A stretch of DNA of 64,000 nt, from NCBI RefSeq assembly GCF_900101785.1, contig NZ_LT629688.1, forward strand, positions 1,674,001-1,738,000, written 5' to 3'. Made by a program: the position numbers and the translations under genes. Under the pieces are notes generated by a model. It worked only from the letters and a program-made list of their open reading frames with translations. It did not search any database and was not told the origin of the DNA. The stretch is from Auraticoccus monumenti (GTDB taxonomy: Bacteria; Actinomycetota; Actinomycetes; Propionibacteriales; Propionibacteriaceae). Shown piece by piece: positions 28,846-43,429 of the stretch (position 1 is its first letter; the number at the start of each line of letters is the position of its first letter).

Positions 28846-29157
28846 TCAGCCGGCGATGGTGCGGGGGGAGGGCTTCGGCCAGATGCCGCCGCCGGCGGTC
28901 TCGACGGTGCCGGCCTTGGGCCAGATGCCGCCGCCGGCGGTCTCGACGTTGCCGGCCTTGGGCCAGATGCCGCCGCCGGCGGTCTCGGAGGTGATGGGCT
29001 TGGGCCAGATGCCGCCACCGGCCTGGACGGCCGTCGGCTTCGGCCAGATCCCACCACCGGCGTGGTCGGTGCCGAGCGCGCCGCTGGCTGCGCCCCCGAT
29101 CAGCAGGCCGGCGGCGAGGGTGGCGGAGACGACGATCTTCTTGGCGGAGATGCTCAT
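28846..29157 (-). CDS. Exported small protein with five GGGIWPK repeats (candidate peptide-signal precursor)
   Basis: A 103-residue protein I do not recognise. Residues 1-30 (MSISAKKIVVSATLAAGLLI, then a small-residue stretch) form a classic signal peptide. The rest is five copies of AGGGIWPK(P/A), spaced 13, 14, 14 and 14 residues apart, with linkers such as TAVQ, ITSET, NVET and TVET. There is no room for a folded domain. AAGGA lies 8 bases before ATG 29157. It is divergent from a TPR-type HTH regulator. Multi-copy repeats behind a signal peptide resemble a propeptide cut into identical short peptides. A cell-surface or antimicrobial role is also possible. Confidence 0.8.
   Translation of the reverse strand: MSISAKKIVVSATLAAGLLIGGAASGALGTDHAGGGIWPKPTAVQAGGGIWPKPITSETAGGGIWPKAGNVETAGGGIWPKAGTVETAGGGIWPKPSPRTIAG
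28879..29061 (-). repeat. 42-bp tandem repeat coding for GGGIWPK units
   Basis: The plus-strand core CCAGATGCCGCCGCCGGC starts at 28879, 28921 and 28963 and recurs in slightly changed form at 29005 and 29044. The periods are 42, 42, 42 and 39 bp, all multiples of three. The three copies at 28879, 28921 and 28963 are nearly identical over the full unit, pointing to recent duplication; the 29044 copy uses different synonymous codons but keeps the peptide. Confidence 0.95.
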
Positions 29158-29335
29158 CAGGTGTTCCTTCGGGGTTTGGTGGCCGGGGGCCACGGGTGTC
29201 CTGGCGGGTCGACGCGGTGTCGACCGGGGTGGTGGGCCCTGGGCTGGCTGCCAGGGGTGTGCGTCGTGCGGCACCGGCGAACGGTGTCGGCCTGTCCCCC
29301 GAGGATCGGCCGACGGCCCTTGACCTGCCACGGGC

Positions 29336-29378
29336 CAAGCGCTTGACTGCCTGTCAGGTCTGTCAAGTTCGTCGCGAC
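29336..29378. promoter_or_regulatory. Cluster of palindromes in the divergent region (candidate operators)
   Basis: Contains a perfect 10-bp palindrome CAAGCGCTTG (29336-29345), an inverted pair CTTGAC/GTCAAG (29342-29347 and 29362-29367, 14 bp between), and GTCGCGAC (29371-29378). Another TTGAC lies at 29320. Repeated TTGAC half-sites in both directions suggest binding by the divergent regulator. No clear -10/-35 pair is visible for either gene. Confidence 0.45.
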
Positions 29379-29396
29379 AAGACTGTGACATCTTCA

Positions 29397-29426
29397 GCAC
29401 TTCCGCAAGGCTGACTCAGGAAGTGC
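29397..29426. promoter_or_regulatory. Inverted repeat just upstream of the TPR regulator gene
   Basis: GCACTTCC (29397-29404) and GGAAGTGC (29419-29426) form an 8-bp perfect inverted repeat with 14 bp between, ending 22 bp before the chosen start. It could be an operator for autoregulation or an mRNA hairpin close to the ribosome site. Confidence 0.5.
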
Positions 29427-29448
29427 CCGTGCAGGGATGGGAGAACCA

Positions 29449-30729
29449 GTGAGTGCAGTGACGACGGTGAGCGAGGAGGACCGGTCGCTCGGAGAGCGGC
29501 TCAGGCTGCTCCGACGCGAGCGCCAGATGTCGCAGAGCGACCTGGGTGGGGACCGCTTCAGCGGGAGCTACGTGTCCCACGTCGAGAAGGGTCGGCGTCG
29601 TCTGTCGGCCGAGATGGTCGCCTACTTCGCCGGACGACTCGGCATCGACCCCCGACGCATCACCGACGCCGAGGCCCCCGGATCCGCTGCCCCCCACGCC
29701 CCCGCCCGGGTCGCCGAGAGCGTCACGGCCCTGGCTGACGCGCAGCTGGCCTTCGGCGAGCACCGCTTCCCGGTGGCGGCACGGCTGGCCGAGAGCGCGG
29801 CCAGGCGGGCGACCGCCGCGGGCGACGACGCCGGCGCCTGGTCGCTGACCATGCTGCAGGCCCGGTCGCTGTTCGAGGCCGACGAGCTCCACCGGGCCGC
29901 GGAGCTGGCGATGTCCCTGGTCGAGCACCCCCTCGCCGTGGCCGCACCGCTGCTCCAGGTCGAGGCGCTGCTGCTGGCCTGCCGGGCCAGCCGCTTCAGC
30001 GGTGACCTCGCCGTGGCCGTGGAGCAGGGCGAACGCGCCCTGCACACCGCCCGGGCCTCCACCCACCTCGACCTCCAGGCGCACGCGGCGGTCTTCCTGC
30101 TCGGCGCCCTGATGGAGGCCGACCGGTCCGACCGCGCGGAGGAGATCTGCGGCTGGCTGGTCGACCACCTGGACCGGATCGACTCGGTCCAGGTCAGCGG
30201 GCTGGCGCACTGGGCGCTGGGCAACATGGGCTGGCTGACCGGAGACGTCGAGGGGGGTCTGGCCCACCAGGCCGCCGCCGCGCGGCTGCTCAGCCCGCAC
30301 GTCGACCTGCGTGACTGGGCCCGCTTCCGCAAGGCCGCGGCCGTGCTCCGCCTGCAGCACGGGCACACCGAGGGCGTGCTGGAGCTGCTCCAGCAGGCCG
30401 GGGACGGCCTGCGCATCGTCGGCAACCCCAGCGACCTCACCGAGCTCCGGCTGACCGAGGCGCGCTACCGGCTGCTCACCGGCTCGGTCGAGGAGGCCGC
30501 CGCCCTGGTCGGGTTCTGCCTCGGCGACACCAGCCTGGACGACGCCCCGCACTCGCGGGCCGAGGCCGAGGCGCTGCTCGCCGACGTGGAGCAGGCGCGC
30601 GGGCGGCTGGTCGAGAGCGGCCAGGCCTGCCTGCGGTCCGCCCTGCTGTTCGAGCAGGCCGGCGCCTACCAGCGCTCGGTCGAGATGTGGCGCCGGCACG
30701 CGCACGTCCTGGACGTCTCCATCGGCTGA
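29449..30729 (+). CDS. XRE-type HTH regulator with long TPR-like C-terminal part (RRNPP-like)
   Basis: A 426-residue protein. Residues about 13-70 are a Cro/C1-type helix-turn-helix (LGERLRLLRRERQMSQSDLG, then SYVSHVEKGRRRLSAEMVAY). From about residue 85 on it is helical and Ala/Leu-rich with repeats of 35-40 residues, resembling TPRs (for example ALTMLQARSLFEADELHRAAEL-like patterns and AHWALGNMGWLTGDVEGGL). This HTH-TPR layout is that of peptide-sensing RRNPP receptors, but also of some other regulators. GTG 29449 is chosen for GGGAG five bases upstream; ATG 29437 is in frame. Divergent from the repeat-peptide gene. Confidence 0.85.
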   Translation: MSAVTTVSEEDRSLGERLRLLRRERQMSQSDLGGDRFSGSYVSHVEKGRRRLSAEMVAYFAGRLGIDPRRITDAEAPGSAAPHAPARVAESVTALADAQLAFGEHRFPVAARLAESAARRATAAGDDAGAWSLTMLQARSLFEADELHRAAELAMSLVEHPLAVAAPLLQVEALLLACRASRFSGDLAVAVEQGERALHTARASTHLDLQAHAAVFLLGALMEADRSDRAEEICGWLVDHLDRIDSVQVSGLAHWALGNMGWLTGDVEGGLAHQAAAARLLSPHVDLRDWARFRKAAAVLRLQHGHTEGVLELLQQAGDGLRIVGNPSDLTELRLTEARYRLLTGSVEEAAALVGFCLGDTSLDDAPHSRAEAEALLADVEQARGRLVESGQACLRSALLFEQAGAYQRSVEMWRRHAHVLDVSIG

Positions 30730-30745
30730 CCCACCCCCTGTCGGC

Positions 30746-30788
30746 ACCCAGCCCCACGACCGCCACCGACGGGGTCGTGGGGCTGGGT
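30746..30788 (+). terminator. Terminator after the TPR regulator gene
   Basis: A perfect 16-bp stem, ACCCAGCCCCACGACC with its complement, around an 11-base loop, 17 bp after the stop codon. It separates the regulator from the rpoB promoter region. Confidence 0.85.
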
Positions 30789-31002
30789 CGTCCCCGGCCC
30801 CGGTCGAGGCGGCGGACCCGCGGGTGGGACGTGCTCCCAGACGTGTCGAGGAGCCCGTGACGGGCCGGCCGTGGCCCTCGACGGCGTGGCGCCTGCCGGA
30901 TCACCGCAGGTGCTGAGCCGGTCCTGGGACCAGCCCCGCGGGCACGGGTGGCGGGTCGGGGTGCCCCTCCGGGACCGCCGTGAAGAAAGTCTGTCAAAAA
31001 AG

Positions 31003-31031
31003 TTGACACCACCTCCGGGGACGGCTTAGAT
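31003..31031 (+). promoter_or_regulatory. Main candidate promoter of rpoBC
   Basis: TTGACA (31003-31008), 17 bp, TTAGAT (31026-31031): the -35 is consensus and the spacing ideal, within a locally A-rich stretch. The transcript would start near 31038, about 440 bases before the rpoB start. Confidence 0.75.
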
Positions 31032-31039
31032 GAAGGCAT

Positions 31040-31055
31040 CGGGGTTACGACCCCG
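31040..31055 (+). promoter_or_regulatory. Small hairpin at the 5' end of the rpoBC leader
   Basis: CGGGGT and ACCCCG pair around the tetraloop TACG (UNCG type), right at the predicted transcript start. Such a hairpin often protects the 5' end of an mRNA. Confidence 0.5.
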
Positions 31056-31111
31056 GTACGGCAGGTCAGCAGCGAGGTGGTCGGATTCGACCACTGTCCG
31101 CGCGCTGCCGA

Positions 31112-31148
31112 GCATGGCCCCTGGCACCCCCGAAGCCAGGGGCCATGC
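31112..31148 (+). promoter_or_regulatory. 14-bp perfect hairpin in the rpoBC leader
   Basis: GCATGGCCCCTGGC (31112-31125) and its exact complement (31135-31148) flank a 9-base loop. There is no U-tract after it. It lies about 75 bases into the predicted leader and could act as an attenuator, a protein-binding site or a pause site. Confidence 0.6.
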
Positions 31149-31479
31149 GCCTGTCCCGGGGTCCCCACCGTGCTCCGGGGCCGGCCTCGCGCGGCGGCGG
31201 TGGGGGAGCGACGTCGAGCGGCTCGGCCGACACGCGCGCAAGCGGATCCTGCGGAGTGTCTTGCCAGCGCCCCCTGGCTGGCTATGCTTGCTCGTCGAGC
31301 GGTCACCGTCGGTCCGGCGGTTTGACGGTTCCACATCGTGCTGCCCCTGCGCTTGCATCCGGGGGTCCGGCCGGACTACTCTGTGTTCTTGCCCCACGTG
31401 CCTGACGACCCGTTTCTCTTGACACGGGTCCGTCATCGTGCCCACGTATCGCACCTTGTGTCTCGGAAGGACCCAACTG

Positions 31480-34968
<3,489 letters not shown>

Positions 34969-35041
34969 GTCCACTCAGTCCCCCTGACACCATCTTTGAG
35001 TTTCTGTGGCTCCGGGCCACAGGGGAAAGAGATCAAGCAAC

Positions 35042-38890
<3,849 letters not shown>

Positions 38891-38911
38891 GCCAGGGCAC
38901 CACGCACGACA

Positions 38912-38949
38912 CCGCAGGGGCGGTCGGGATCTCCCGGCCGCCCCTGCGG
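38912..38949. terminator. Bidirectional terminator after rpoC
   Basis: CCGCAGGGGCGG pairs with CCGCCCCTGCGG (12 bp) and continues inward with CGGG/CCCG after one mismatch. It lies 21 bp after the rpoC stop and faces trmL on the other strand. Confidence 0.85.
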
Positions 38950-38995
38950 CGTCCCCGGCCGCGGCGCGACCCGAGGGGTTGCCCGCCGGACGGGG

Positions 38996-39460
38996 TCAGG
39001 CGAAGGAGTGCTGGCGCCAGGCCTCGTAGACGGCGATCGAGGCGGCGTTGGCCAGGTTGAGCGAGCGCCGCTCGGGCAGCATCGGGATCCGCACCCGGTC
39101 GGTGACCCGGGCGTCGGCCAGCACCTCGGGATCCAGCCCGGTGGGCTCGGGGCCGAACAGCAGGACGTCCCCGGCCCGGTAGGCGGGATCGGTGTGCAGG
39201 GTGGTGCCGTGGGCGGTGAAGGCGAACACCCGCGCCGGCAGCAGCGCGGCGTAGGCGGCCTCGAGGTCGTCGTGAACGGTGAAGCTGGCCAGCTCGTGGT
39301 AGTCCAGCCCGGCCCGCTTGAGCCGGGCGTCGGTCAGCTCGAAGCCCAGCGGCCCGGCGAGGTGCAGCTCGGCCCCGGTGACCGCCGCGAGCCGGATCGC
39401 ATTGCCCGAGTTCTGCGGGATCCGCGGGGAGTGGAACAAGATCCTGACCGGGCAACCCAT
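38996..39460 (-). CDS. trmL: tRNA (cytidine(34)-2'-O)-methyltransferase
   Basis: A 154-residue SPOUT methyltransferase of the TrmL group, which methylates the ribose of the wobble base in certain leucine tRNAs. The three SpoU motifs are present: PRIPQNSGNAIRLAAVTG, LLFGPEPTGLDPEVLAD, and RIPMLPERRSLNLANAASIA. The short length without an RNA-binding extension is typical of TrmL. ATG 39460 (MGCPVRILFHSPRIPQN) is the natural start; a longer frame extends into the next gene but has no support. Confidence 0.9.
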   Translation of the reverse strand: MGCPVRILFHSPRIPQNSGNAIRLAAVTGAELHLAGPLGFELTDARLKRAGLDYHELASFTVHDDLEAAYAALLPARVFAFTAHGTTLHTDPAYRAGDVLLFGPEPTGLDPEVLADARVTDRVRIPMLPERRSLNLANAASIAVYEAWRQHSFA

Positions 39461-39542
39461 GTCCCTAGTCTGCTGCACCCTCCGTCCGGCAGCACCCGGG
39501 CGCTCCACCCGGACGCCCGGCGACGGGACCTGCCGGCACCTG

Positions 39543-40469
39543 CTAACGGTGGGGAGCGGGCAGCGGGAGCGTGCGCCGGCTGACCAGGTGACGGGTCCGC
39601 CCGTCCACGGGGTCGGTGAAGGACAGCTCGGCGGCCAGCAGCTGCAGCGGCTCGGAGAAGTCATCCACGTCCACGTCGCGCACCACCGGGTACAGCGGGT
39701 CACCGAGGATGGGGATGGCGAGGGAGTGCAGGTGCAGCCGCAGCTGGTGCGTCCGCCCGGTGCGCGGGGTCAGCCGGTAGTGACCGAGGCCGTCGGTGAC
39801 CGTCTCCAGCTCCACCAGGGTCTCCGCGTTCACCGGGGCGCCGGGGACCTCCTCGGCCTGCAGCACCCCGCGCACCTTGCGGATGTGGCTGCGGACGACC
39901 AGGGGCAGCACCAGGTCCTCGCGCACCGGCGCCACCGCCCGGTAGCTCTTGTGCACCGCCCGGTGCTCGAACAGCGACTGGTACGGCCCCCGCCAGCGGC
40001 GCTCGGTGGTCATCAGCAGCACCCCGGAGGTGATCCGGTCCAGCCGGTGCGCGGGCGCCAGCTCCGGCAGCCCCAGCTCGTCGCGGAGCCGCACCACCAC
40101 GCTCTGGGCCACGTGGCGCCCGCGGGGGATCGAGGACAGGAACGGCGGCTTGTCGACCACCACCACCCGCTCGTCGCGGTGCAGCACCACCAGCTCCCCC
40201 GGGACGTCGGGCTCGGCGCGCAGGTCGCGGTGAAACCAGACGAAGGTGTGCGGCCGGTACGGCTCGTCGGCCAGGACCGGCGTTCCGTCCTGGTGCACGA
40301 ACCGCTGGTCGGACAGCATGGCGGCGACGTCCACGTGCTCGGGCAGCCGCTGCTGCAGCCACCCACCCATGGTCGACCACCGCGCGTCGGCCAGCGGGTC
40401 CCGGTCGGGGGTGCGCACCCAGGCGGCCGACAGCCCGGAGCGCGGCGGCAGCGGGGAGCGTGGGGGCAC
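39543..40469 (-). CDS. RluA family RNA pseudouridine synthase
   Basis: A 308-residue pseudouridine synthase. The catalytic Asp is in PAHRLDRITSGVLLMTT, with DKPPFLSSIP before it and TGRTHQLRLHLHSL after it, all RluA-family motifs. There is no S4 domain; the N-terminal ~90 residues are a helper region seen in the subgroup that resembles fungal and actinobacterial orphan synthases. Target RNA unknown. The start GTG 40469 has no clear ribosome site. Confidence 0.88.
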   Translation of the reverse strand: MPPRSPLPPRSGLSAAWVRTPDRDPLADARWSTMGGWLQQRLPEHVDVAAMLSDQRFVHQDGTPVLADEPYRPHTFVWFHRDLRAEPDVPGELVVLHRDERVVVVDKPPFLSSIPRGRHVAQSVVVRLRDELGLPELAPAHRLDRITSGVLLMTTERRWRGPYQSLFEHRAVHKSYRAVAPVREDLVLPLVVRSHIRKVRGVLQAEEVPGAPVNAETLVELETVTDGLGHYRLTPRTGRTHQLRLHLHSLAIPILGDPLYPVVRDVDVDDFSEPLQLLAAELSFTDPVDGRTRHLVSRRTLPLPAPHR

Positions 40470-40525
40470 ACCGGCATGCTAGGTGCCGCCCGCCGTGCCG
40501 GCCGGGCCTGCCAGACTCAGGGCCC

Positions 40526-41299
40526 ATGCGACTGCAGCTCGACCTCGACCTGGACGCCCTGGGCGACGACGCCCCCGCCGAGGCGTCCCGGATCCTCCGC
40601 CACTGGGCCGACGTCCTGGGGAGGACGGACCTGGAGGCCCCCGCCCGGCACGACCTGCTGGGCCGGGGTCCGGCCCCGGTCGGCACCCTCACCCTGGCCA
40701 GCACCTCCGCGCAGGACCCGAAGGCGGTGCTGCACCGCTACCTGCGGGGGCTGCGCGAGGCCCTGCTGTGGAAGGTGGACGGCCTGGGGGAGCGGGACGC
40801 CCGCTGGCCGATGACGCCCACCGGCACCAACCTGCTCGGGCTGCTCAAGCACGTGGCCAGCGTGGAGTCGGAGTACCTCGGGCTGGTCTTCGGGCGCCCC
40901 TTCCCCGAGCAGCTGCCCTGGTCGGCCGAGGACGCCGAGGACAACGCCGACATGTGGGCCTGGCCCGAGGAGGACGTCCGCTCCGTGCGCGACCTCGCGA
41001 TCCGCGTCTGGTCGCACGGCGACGCCACCATCGAGGCCCTCGAGCTGGACGCCCCCGGGCACGTGCACTGGTGGGGCGAGAACGGGGCCGACGTCACCCT
41101 GCACACCGTGCTGGTGCACGTGGTCACGGAGGTGGCCCGGCACACCGGCCACGCCGACATCCTCCGCGAGCTCACCGACGGGGCACGGGGGCTCCGCGAG
41201 GGCGGCACCAACCTGCCGCCCGTGGAGGAGGACTACTGGGTCGCGCACGTCGCCCGGCTGCAGCAGGTGGCCGAGGAGGCCGACGCCCGCGACCTCTGA
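40526..41299 (+). CDS. DinB/DUF664 family protein with extra N-terminal segment
   Basis: A 257-residue protein. Residues about 70-240 match the DinB four-helix fold (LLGLLKHVASVESEYLGLVF, then HTVLVHVVTEVARHTGHADI), whose conserved His residues (in KHVAS and EVARHTGHAD) bind a metal. Actinobacterial members include mycothiol-dependent enzymes; the reaction here is unknown. Residues 1-60 (MRLQLDLDLDALGDDAPAEA and on) look like a separate small domain. ATG 40526 is the first good start. Confidence 0.75.
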   Translation: MRLQLDLDLDALGDDAPAEASRILRHWADVLGRTDLEAPARHDLLGRGPAPVGTLTLASTSAQDPKAVLHRYLRGLREALLWKVDGLGERDARWPMTPTGTNLLGLLKHVASVESEYLGLVFGRPFPEQLPWSAEDAEDNADMWAWPEEDVRSVRDLAIRVWSHGDATIEALELDAPGHVHWWGENGADVTLHTVLVHVVTEVARHTGHADILRELTDGARGLREGGTNLPPVEEDYWVAHVARLQQVAEEADARDL

Positions 41300-41391
41300 G
41301 CGACGTCCGCGCGGTGCGGGACCGCCCGCGGCGCCGCCTGTGCGTCGGATCAGGGTGGATCGCGCCGCGTCTGCGGCGTAGGGTCGCCGAC

Positions 41392-41799
41392 ATGACCGCG
41401 TCCGCGTACAGGATCAGCGAGGCCGCCGCCCTGCTCGGGGTGAGCGACGACACCGTCCGGCGCTGGGCCGATGCCGGTCGGCTGACCCTGACCAGGGCCG
41501 ACAACGGGCGCCTCGTCGTCCCCGGCGCGGAGCTGGCTGCGCTGGCCCGCTCGCTGGCCGCCGAGCCGGTCACCGACGCCGCACCCTTCGCCTCGGCCCG
41601 CAACCGGATGACCGGCATCGTCACCAAGGTCACCCGGGACACGGTGATGGCCCAGGTGGAGATCCAGGCCGGCCCCTACCGGCTGGTGTCGCTGATGAGC
41701 CGGGAGGCGGCCGACGAGCTGGGCCTGGAGCCCGGCACGGCCGCGGTGGCCAGCGTGAAGGCCACCAACGTGGGCGTCGAGCTCGCGGTGCGTCCGTGA
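41392..41799 (+). CDS. Molybdate-responsive regulator (HTH plus TOBE domain)
   Basis: A 135-residue protein. The N-terminus is an excisionase/MerR-like helix-turn-helix (YRISEAAALLGVSDDTVRRWAD). The C-terminal ~65 residues are a TOBE/Mop domain (NRMTGIVTKVTRDTVMAQVE through VKATNVGVELAVRP) that binds molybdate. It probably senses molybdate and controls the modABC genes that follow; its stop overlaps the modA start (GTGA). This is smaller than E. coli ModE but is the common actinobacterial form. Confidence 0.87.
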   Translation: MTASAYRISEAAALLGVSDDTVRRWADAGRLTLTRADNGRLVVPGAELAALARSLAAEPVTDAAPFASARNRMTGIVTKVTRDTVMAQVEIQAGPYRLVSLMSREAADELGLEPGTAAVASVKATNVGVELAVRP

Positions 41800-42587
41800 C
41801 GTCGCGCCGCCCGCTCCGGGTGCTGGCGCTCCCCGCGGCGACGCTGCTCCTCGCGGCGGCCTGCACCGCCCCGGACGCCGGGCCCGGCGCGACCTCGTCG
41901 CCGGGGACCCTGTCCGGGACGCTGACGGTCCTCGCCGCGGCCTCGCTGACCGAGGCCTTCACCCGGCTGGGGGACGAGCTCACCGCCCAGCACCCCGACG
42001 TCGAGGTGGTGCTCTCCTTCGGGCCCAGCTCGGGGCTGGCCCAGCAGGTCCTCACCGGCGCCCCCGCCGACGTCCTCGCCACCGCCGACCCCGCCACGAT
42101 GCAGACCGTGGTGGACGCCGGGGAGGTGGCGGGGGACACGGAGGTGTTCGCCCGCAACAGCCTGCAGATCGCGGTGCCGCCGGACGACCCGGGCCGGGTG
42201 CAGGGGCTGGCCGACCTGGCCGACCCCGCGCGGACGGTGGCGCTCTGCGCGCCCCAGGTGCCCTGCGGGGCCGCGGCGGAGCGGGTGTTCCGGGCCGCCG
42301 GGCTCACCCCGGCCCCCGACACCCTGGAGAGAGACGTCAGGGCCGCGCTGAGCAAGGTCCGGCTGGGGGAGGTCGACGCCGCCCTGGTGTACCGCACCGA
42401 CGTCGCCGCCGCCGGGGCCGAGGTCCAGGGGATCGACTTCCCCGAGGCGGCCGGTGCGGCCAACGACTACCCCCTCGCCGTGCTGGCCGGGGCGCCGAAC
42501 CCCGCGGCCGGGGAGGCCTTCGTCGAGCTGGTCCGCTCCGCGGAGGGCCAGCAGGTCCTCACCGACGCCGGCTTCGCCCGGCCGTGA
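41796..42587 (+). CDS. modA: Molybdate ABC transporter, substrate-binding lipoprotein
   Basis: A 263-residue ModA. The signal peptide ends with the lipobox LAAAC. The mature part has VLAAASLTEAFTRLGDEL and SFGPSSGLAQQVLTGAPADV, where Ser residues contact molybdate or tungstate, and VDAALVYRTDV near the end. It catches the oxyanion outside the membrane and passes it to ModBC. Coupled at both ends by 4-bp overlaps. Confidence 0.94.
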   Translation: MTSRRPLRVLALPAATLLLAAACTAPDAGPGATSSPGTLSGTLTVLAAASLTEAFTRLGDELTAQHPDVEVVLSFGPSSGLAQQVLTGAPADVLATADPATMQTVVDAGEVAGDTEVFARNSLQIAVPPDDPGRVQGLADLADPARTVALCAPQVPCGAAAERVFRAAGLTPAPDTLERDVRAALSKVRLGEVDAALVYRTDVAAAGAEVQGIDFPEAAGAANDYPLAVLAGAPNPAAGEAFVELVRSAEGQQVLTDAGFARP

Positions 42588-43429
42588 CGCGCTCGAGCCG
42601 GAACGTCCGCCGCGGCGCCCGCCGCCGGGGCCACGGCGAGCACGAGGCCGGGCTGCCCCTGGTGCTGCTGCCACCCGCGGTGCTGGCCGTGGCCTTCCTG
42701 CTGCTGCCCCTGCTCGCGCTGCTCCTCCGCGCCCCCTGGGCCGATCTGCCCGCACGGCTGGTGGACCCCGACGTGGGCCGGGCGCTGCGGCTCTCGATGG
42801 TCTGCGCGGGCTCGGCCACGGTGCTGTGCCTGCTGCTGGGCGTGCCGCTGGCCTGGGTGCTCGCCCGCGCCCGCTTCCCCGGACGGCGGCTGCTGCGCGC
42901 CCTGGTGACCGTCCCGCTGGTGCTTCCCCCGGTGGTCGGCGGCGTCGCACTGCTGCTCCTGCTCGGTCGGCGCGGGCTCCTCGGGGCGCAGCTGGACGCC
43001 TGGTTCGGTGTGACCATCCCGTTCACCACCGTGGCCGTGGTGCTGGCCGAGACGTTCGTCGCGCTGCCCTTCCTGGTGATCGCCGTCGAGGGCGCCCTGC
43101 GCGGGGTGGACCGGCGCTACGAGGACGCGGCCGCCACGCTCGGGGCCTCGCGCTGGACCATCTTCCGCCGGGTCACGCTGCCCCTGGTCGCCCCGGGGGT
43201 CACCGCCGGCGCGGTGCTCTGCTTCGCCCGGGCGCTGGGGGAGTTCGGCGCCACCATCACCTTCGCCGGCAGCTTCCCCGGGGTGACCCAGACGATGCCG
43301 CTGGCGGTCTACCTGGCCCTGGAGTCCGACCCGGAGGCGGCGATCGTGCTCTCGCTGGTGCTGCTGGCCGTCTCGGTCGTGGTGCTGGCCAGCCTCCGCG
43401 ACCGCTGGGTCACCGGGACCCGGTCGTGA
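42584..43429 (+). CDS. modB: Molybdate ABC transporter, permease
   Basis: A 281-residue membrane protein with about six helices. The inner-membrane EAA-type loop that docks the ATPase is seen as YEDAAATLGASRWTIFRRVTLP. GEFGATITFAGSFPGVTQTM is highly conserved in ModB/CysT permeases. It overlaps modA and modC by 4 bp each. Confidence 0.94.
   Translation: MTRSSRNVRRGARRRGHGEHEAGLPLVLLPPAVLAVAFLLLPLLALLLRAPWADLPARLVDPDVGRALRLSMVCAGSATVLCLLLGVPLAWVLARARFPGRRLLRALVTVPLVLPPVVGGVALLLLLGRRGLLGAQLDAWFGVTIPFTTVAVVLAETFVALPFLVIAVEGALRGVDRRYEDAAATLGASRWTIFRRVTLPLVAPGVTAGAVLCFARALGEFGATITFAGSFPGVTQTMPLAVYLALESDPEAAIVLSLVLLAVSVVVLASLRDRWVTGTRS

Larger units (their letters stand above)
30789..31479. other. 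Promoter and leader region of rpoBC
   Basis: About 690 bp without a supported gene. It holds a strong promoter (31003-31031), two leader hairpins (31040-31055 and 31112-31148) and two weaker promoter-like pairs closer to rpoB: TTGCCA-N16-TATGCT (31261-31288) and TTGCAT-N18-TACTCT (31353-31382). Short open frames here lack ribosome sites. Several promoters with a long leader are usual for actinobacterial rpoB. Confidence 0.6.

Noticed and set aside
28846-29157. Reading the repeat protein as a chaplin-like surface protein or a bacteriocin
   Set aside because: Chaplins have about 40-residue hydrophobic domains with paired Cys; this protein has no Cys. Bacteriocin clusters would carry immunity or export genes, and none are adjacent. 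Kept only as a weak alternative to the signal-precursor reading.
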